Source: JBDHRG01 sp039807445 (GTDB lineage Bacteria; Pseudomonadota; Gammaproteobacteria; Competibacterales; Competibacteraceae). Taken from it: a stretch of DNA of 5,168 nucleotides. The stretch's first letter is position 1; each line of letters starts with the position of its first letter. Position numbers and translations under genes: made by a program. The stretch is from positions 1-5,168 of the forward strand of contig JBDHRG010000247.1 of NCBI GenBank assembly GCA_039807445.1, in the 5' to 3' direction. Of this stretch, positions 4,967 to 5,168 are shown piece by piece. The notes beneath the pieces were generated by a model. The model worked only from the letters and a program-made list of their open reading frames with translations. It was not told the origin of the DNA and made no database searches.

Positions 4967-5168
4967 TCAGAACGGGTCAGCGTCCGGTGCCGGCTTGGCC
5001 CGTCGTGCCTGCTCGCGCGCCCTGATGCGCGTCTTGGCGGTGGCGCTGGAGTGCCGGAAGCGGTAGCTCTCGTTGCCCGTCTCCACAATGCGGCAGTGGT
5101 GCGTGAGCCGGTCCAGCAGCGCGGTGGTCATCTTCGCGTCGCCGAAGACGGCGGCCCACTCGCCGAAG
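4967..5168 (-). CDS. istB: IstB-like helper ATPase of an IS21-family element (C-terminal 66 residues, 5'-truncated by window edge)
   Basis: The minus strand encodes the C-terminus of IstB, the AAA+ ATPase that works with the IstA transposase in choosing targets for IS21-family transposition. The 66 visible residues run from FGEWAAVFGD through AKMTTALLDRLTHHC and IVETGNESYRF to a TGA at 4967-4969. The FGDAKMTTALLDRLTHHCxIxETGNxSxRF pattern is highly characteristic of the IstB C-terminal region. A basic tail (TRIRAREQARRAK) and an acidic end (PDADPF) follow. The Walker A and B motifs and the start codon are beyond the window. IstB proteins are usually about 250 residues, so roughly a quarter is seen. 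There is no frameshift in the visible part, so the gene may be intact. A minus-strand ATG frame at 4977-5159 is an out-of-frame shadow of this gene. Confidence 0.94.
   Translation of the reverse strand, partial: FGEWAAVFGDAKMTTALLDRLTHHCRIVETGNESYRFRHSSATAKTRIRAREQARRAKPAPDADPF

Larger units (their letters stand above)
4609..5168 (-). mobile_element. IS21-family insertion sequence, istB-side end (partial)
   Basis: The right part of the window holds the 3' end of istB on the minus strand, so the element continues beyond the right edge. Its istB-side terminus must lie between the AhpD-like stop and 4966. IS21-family elements typically start with TG, end with CA and carry several transposase-binding repeats at each end. 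A plausible outer end is the TG at 4609-4610 (TGTTCCGGCC...), just where composition shifts and before the first A-rich repeat. Nearby TG dinucleotides at 4603 or 4606 are also possible. The opposite end and the target duplication are outside the window, so the boundary is inferred and may be off by tens of bases. Confidence 0.55.

Noticed and set aside
4977..5159. Minus-strand 60-residue frame starting MGRRLRRRED
   Set aside because: Out-of-frame reading of istB; the neighbouring frame gives the clear IstB C-terminus.
1..5168. A new defence, CRISPR, toxin-antitoxin or RNA-based system
   Set aside because: No spaced repeat array, tRNA-like or rRNA sequence, nuclease, reverse transcriptase or toxin-antitoxin pair is visible; all supported genes belong to known metabolic, transport or IS families.

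Overview
The window is high-GC chromosomal DNA with the codon use of a GC-rich proteobacterium, most plausibly a betaproteobacterium of the order Burkholderiales. That placement is an impression from composition and gene types, not a demonstrated assignment. Five complete genes and one truncated gene can be supported. Nothing here identifies a defence system, CRISPR array, RNA gene or biosynthetic cluster.

Layout: (1) 15-905, minus strand, an SMP-30/gluconolactonase (regucalcin-like) beta-propeller hydrolase with all four expected metal ligands. (2) A divergent intergenic region of about 160 bp with -10-like sequences facing both ways. (3) 1068-2591, plus strand, a DHA2-type (EmrB/QacA-like) drug/proton antiporter, followed at once by a 16-bp perfect palindrome. 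(4) 2778-4554, plus strand, a tight three-gene group that reads as an operon: a small VOC/glyoxalase-fold protein with a GTG start, an isocitrate lyase/PEP mutase superfamily enzyme, and an AhpD-like carboxymuconolactone decarboxylase family protein. (5) 4555-4966, a gene-free stretch that becomes clearly more A-rich from about 4610 and holds repeated A-rich motifs, short direct repeats and several hairpins. (6) 4967-5168, minus strand, the last 66 residues of IstB, the helper ATPase of an IS21-family insertion sequence whose main body lies beyond the right edge.

Biology: the propeller hydrolase, exporter, VOC protein, C-C lyase/mutase-family enzyme and AhpD-like protein suggest a locus for small-molecule catabolism or detoxification. 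No substrate can be read from sequence. The IS21-type element lies immediately 3' of the last operon gene without breaking it. The most informative non-coding region is 4609-4966, interpreted as the istB-side terminal region of that element.

The points most worth checking are the apparent loss of one metal ligand in the VOC protein, the lack of the catalytic gating-loop cysteine in the lyase-family enzyme, a TANGATG element shared by three gene fronts (one implying a leaderless transporter mRNA), and the repeat array in the IS end.
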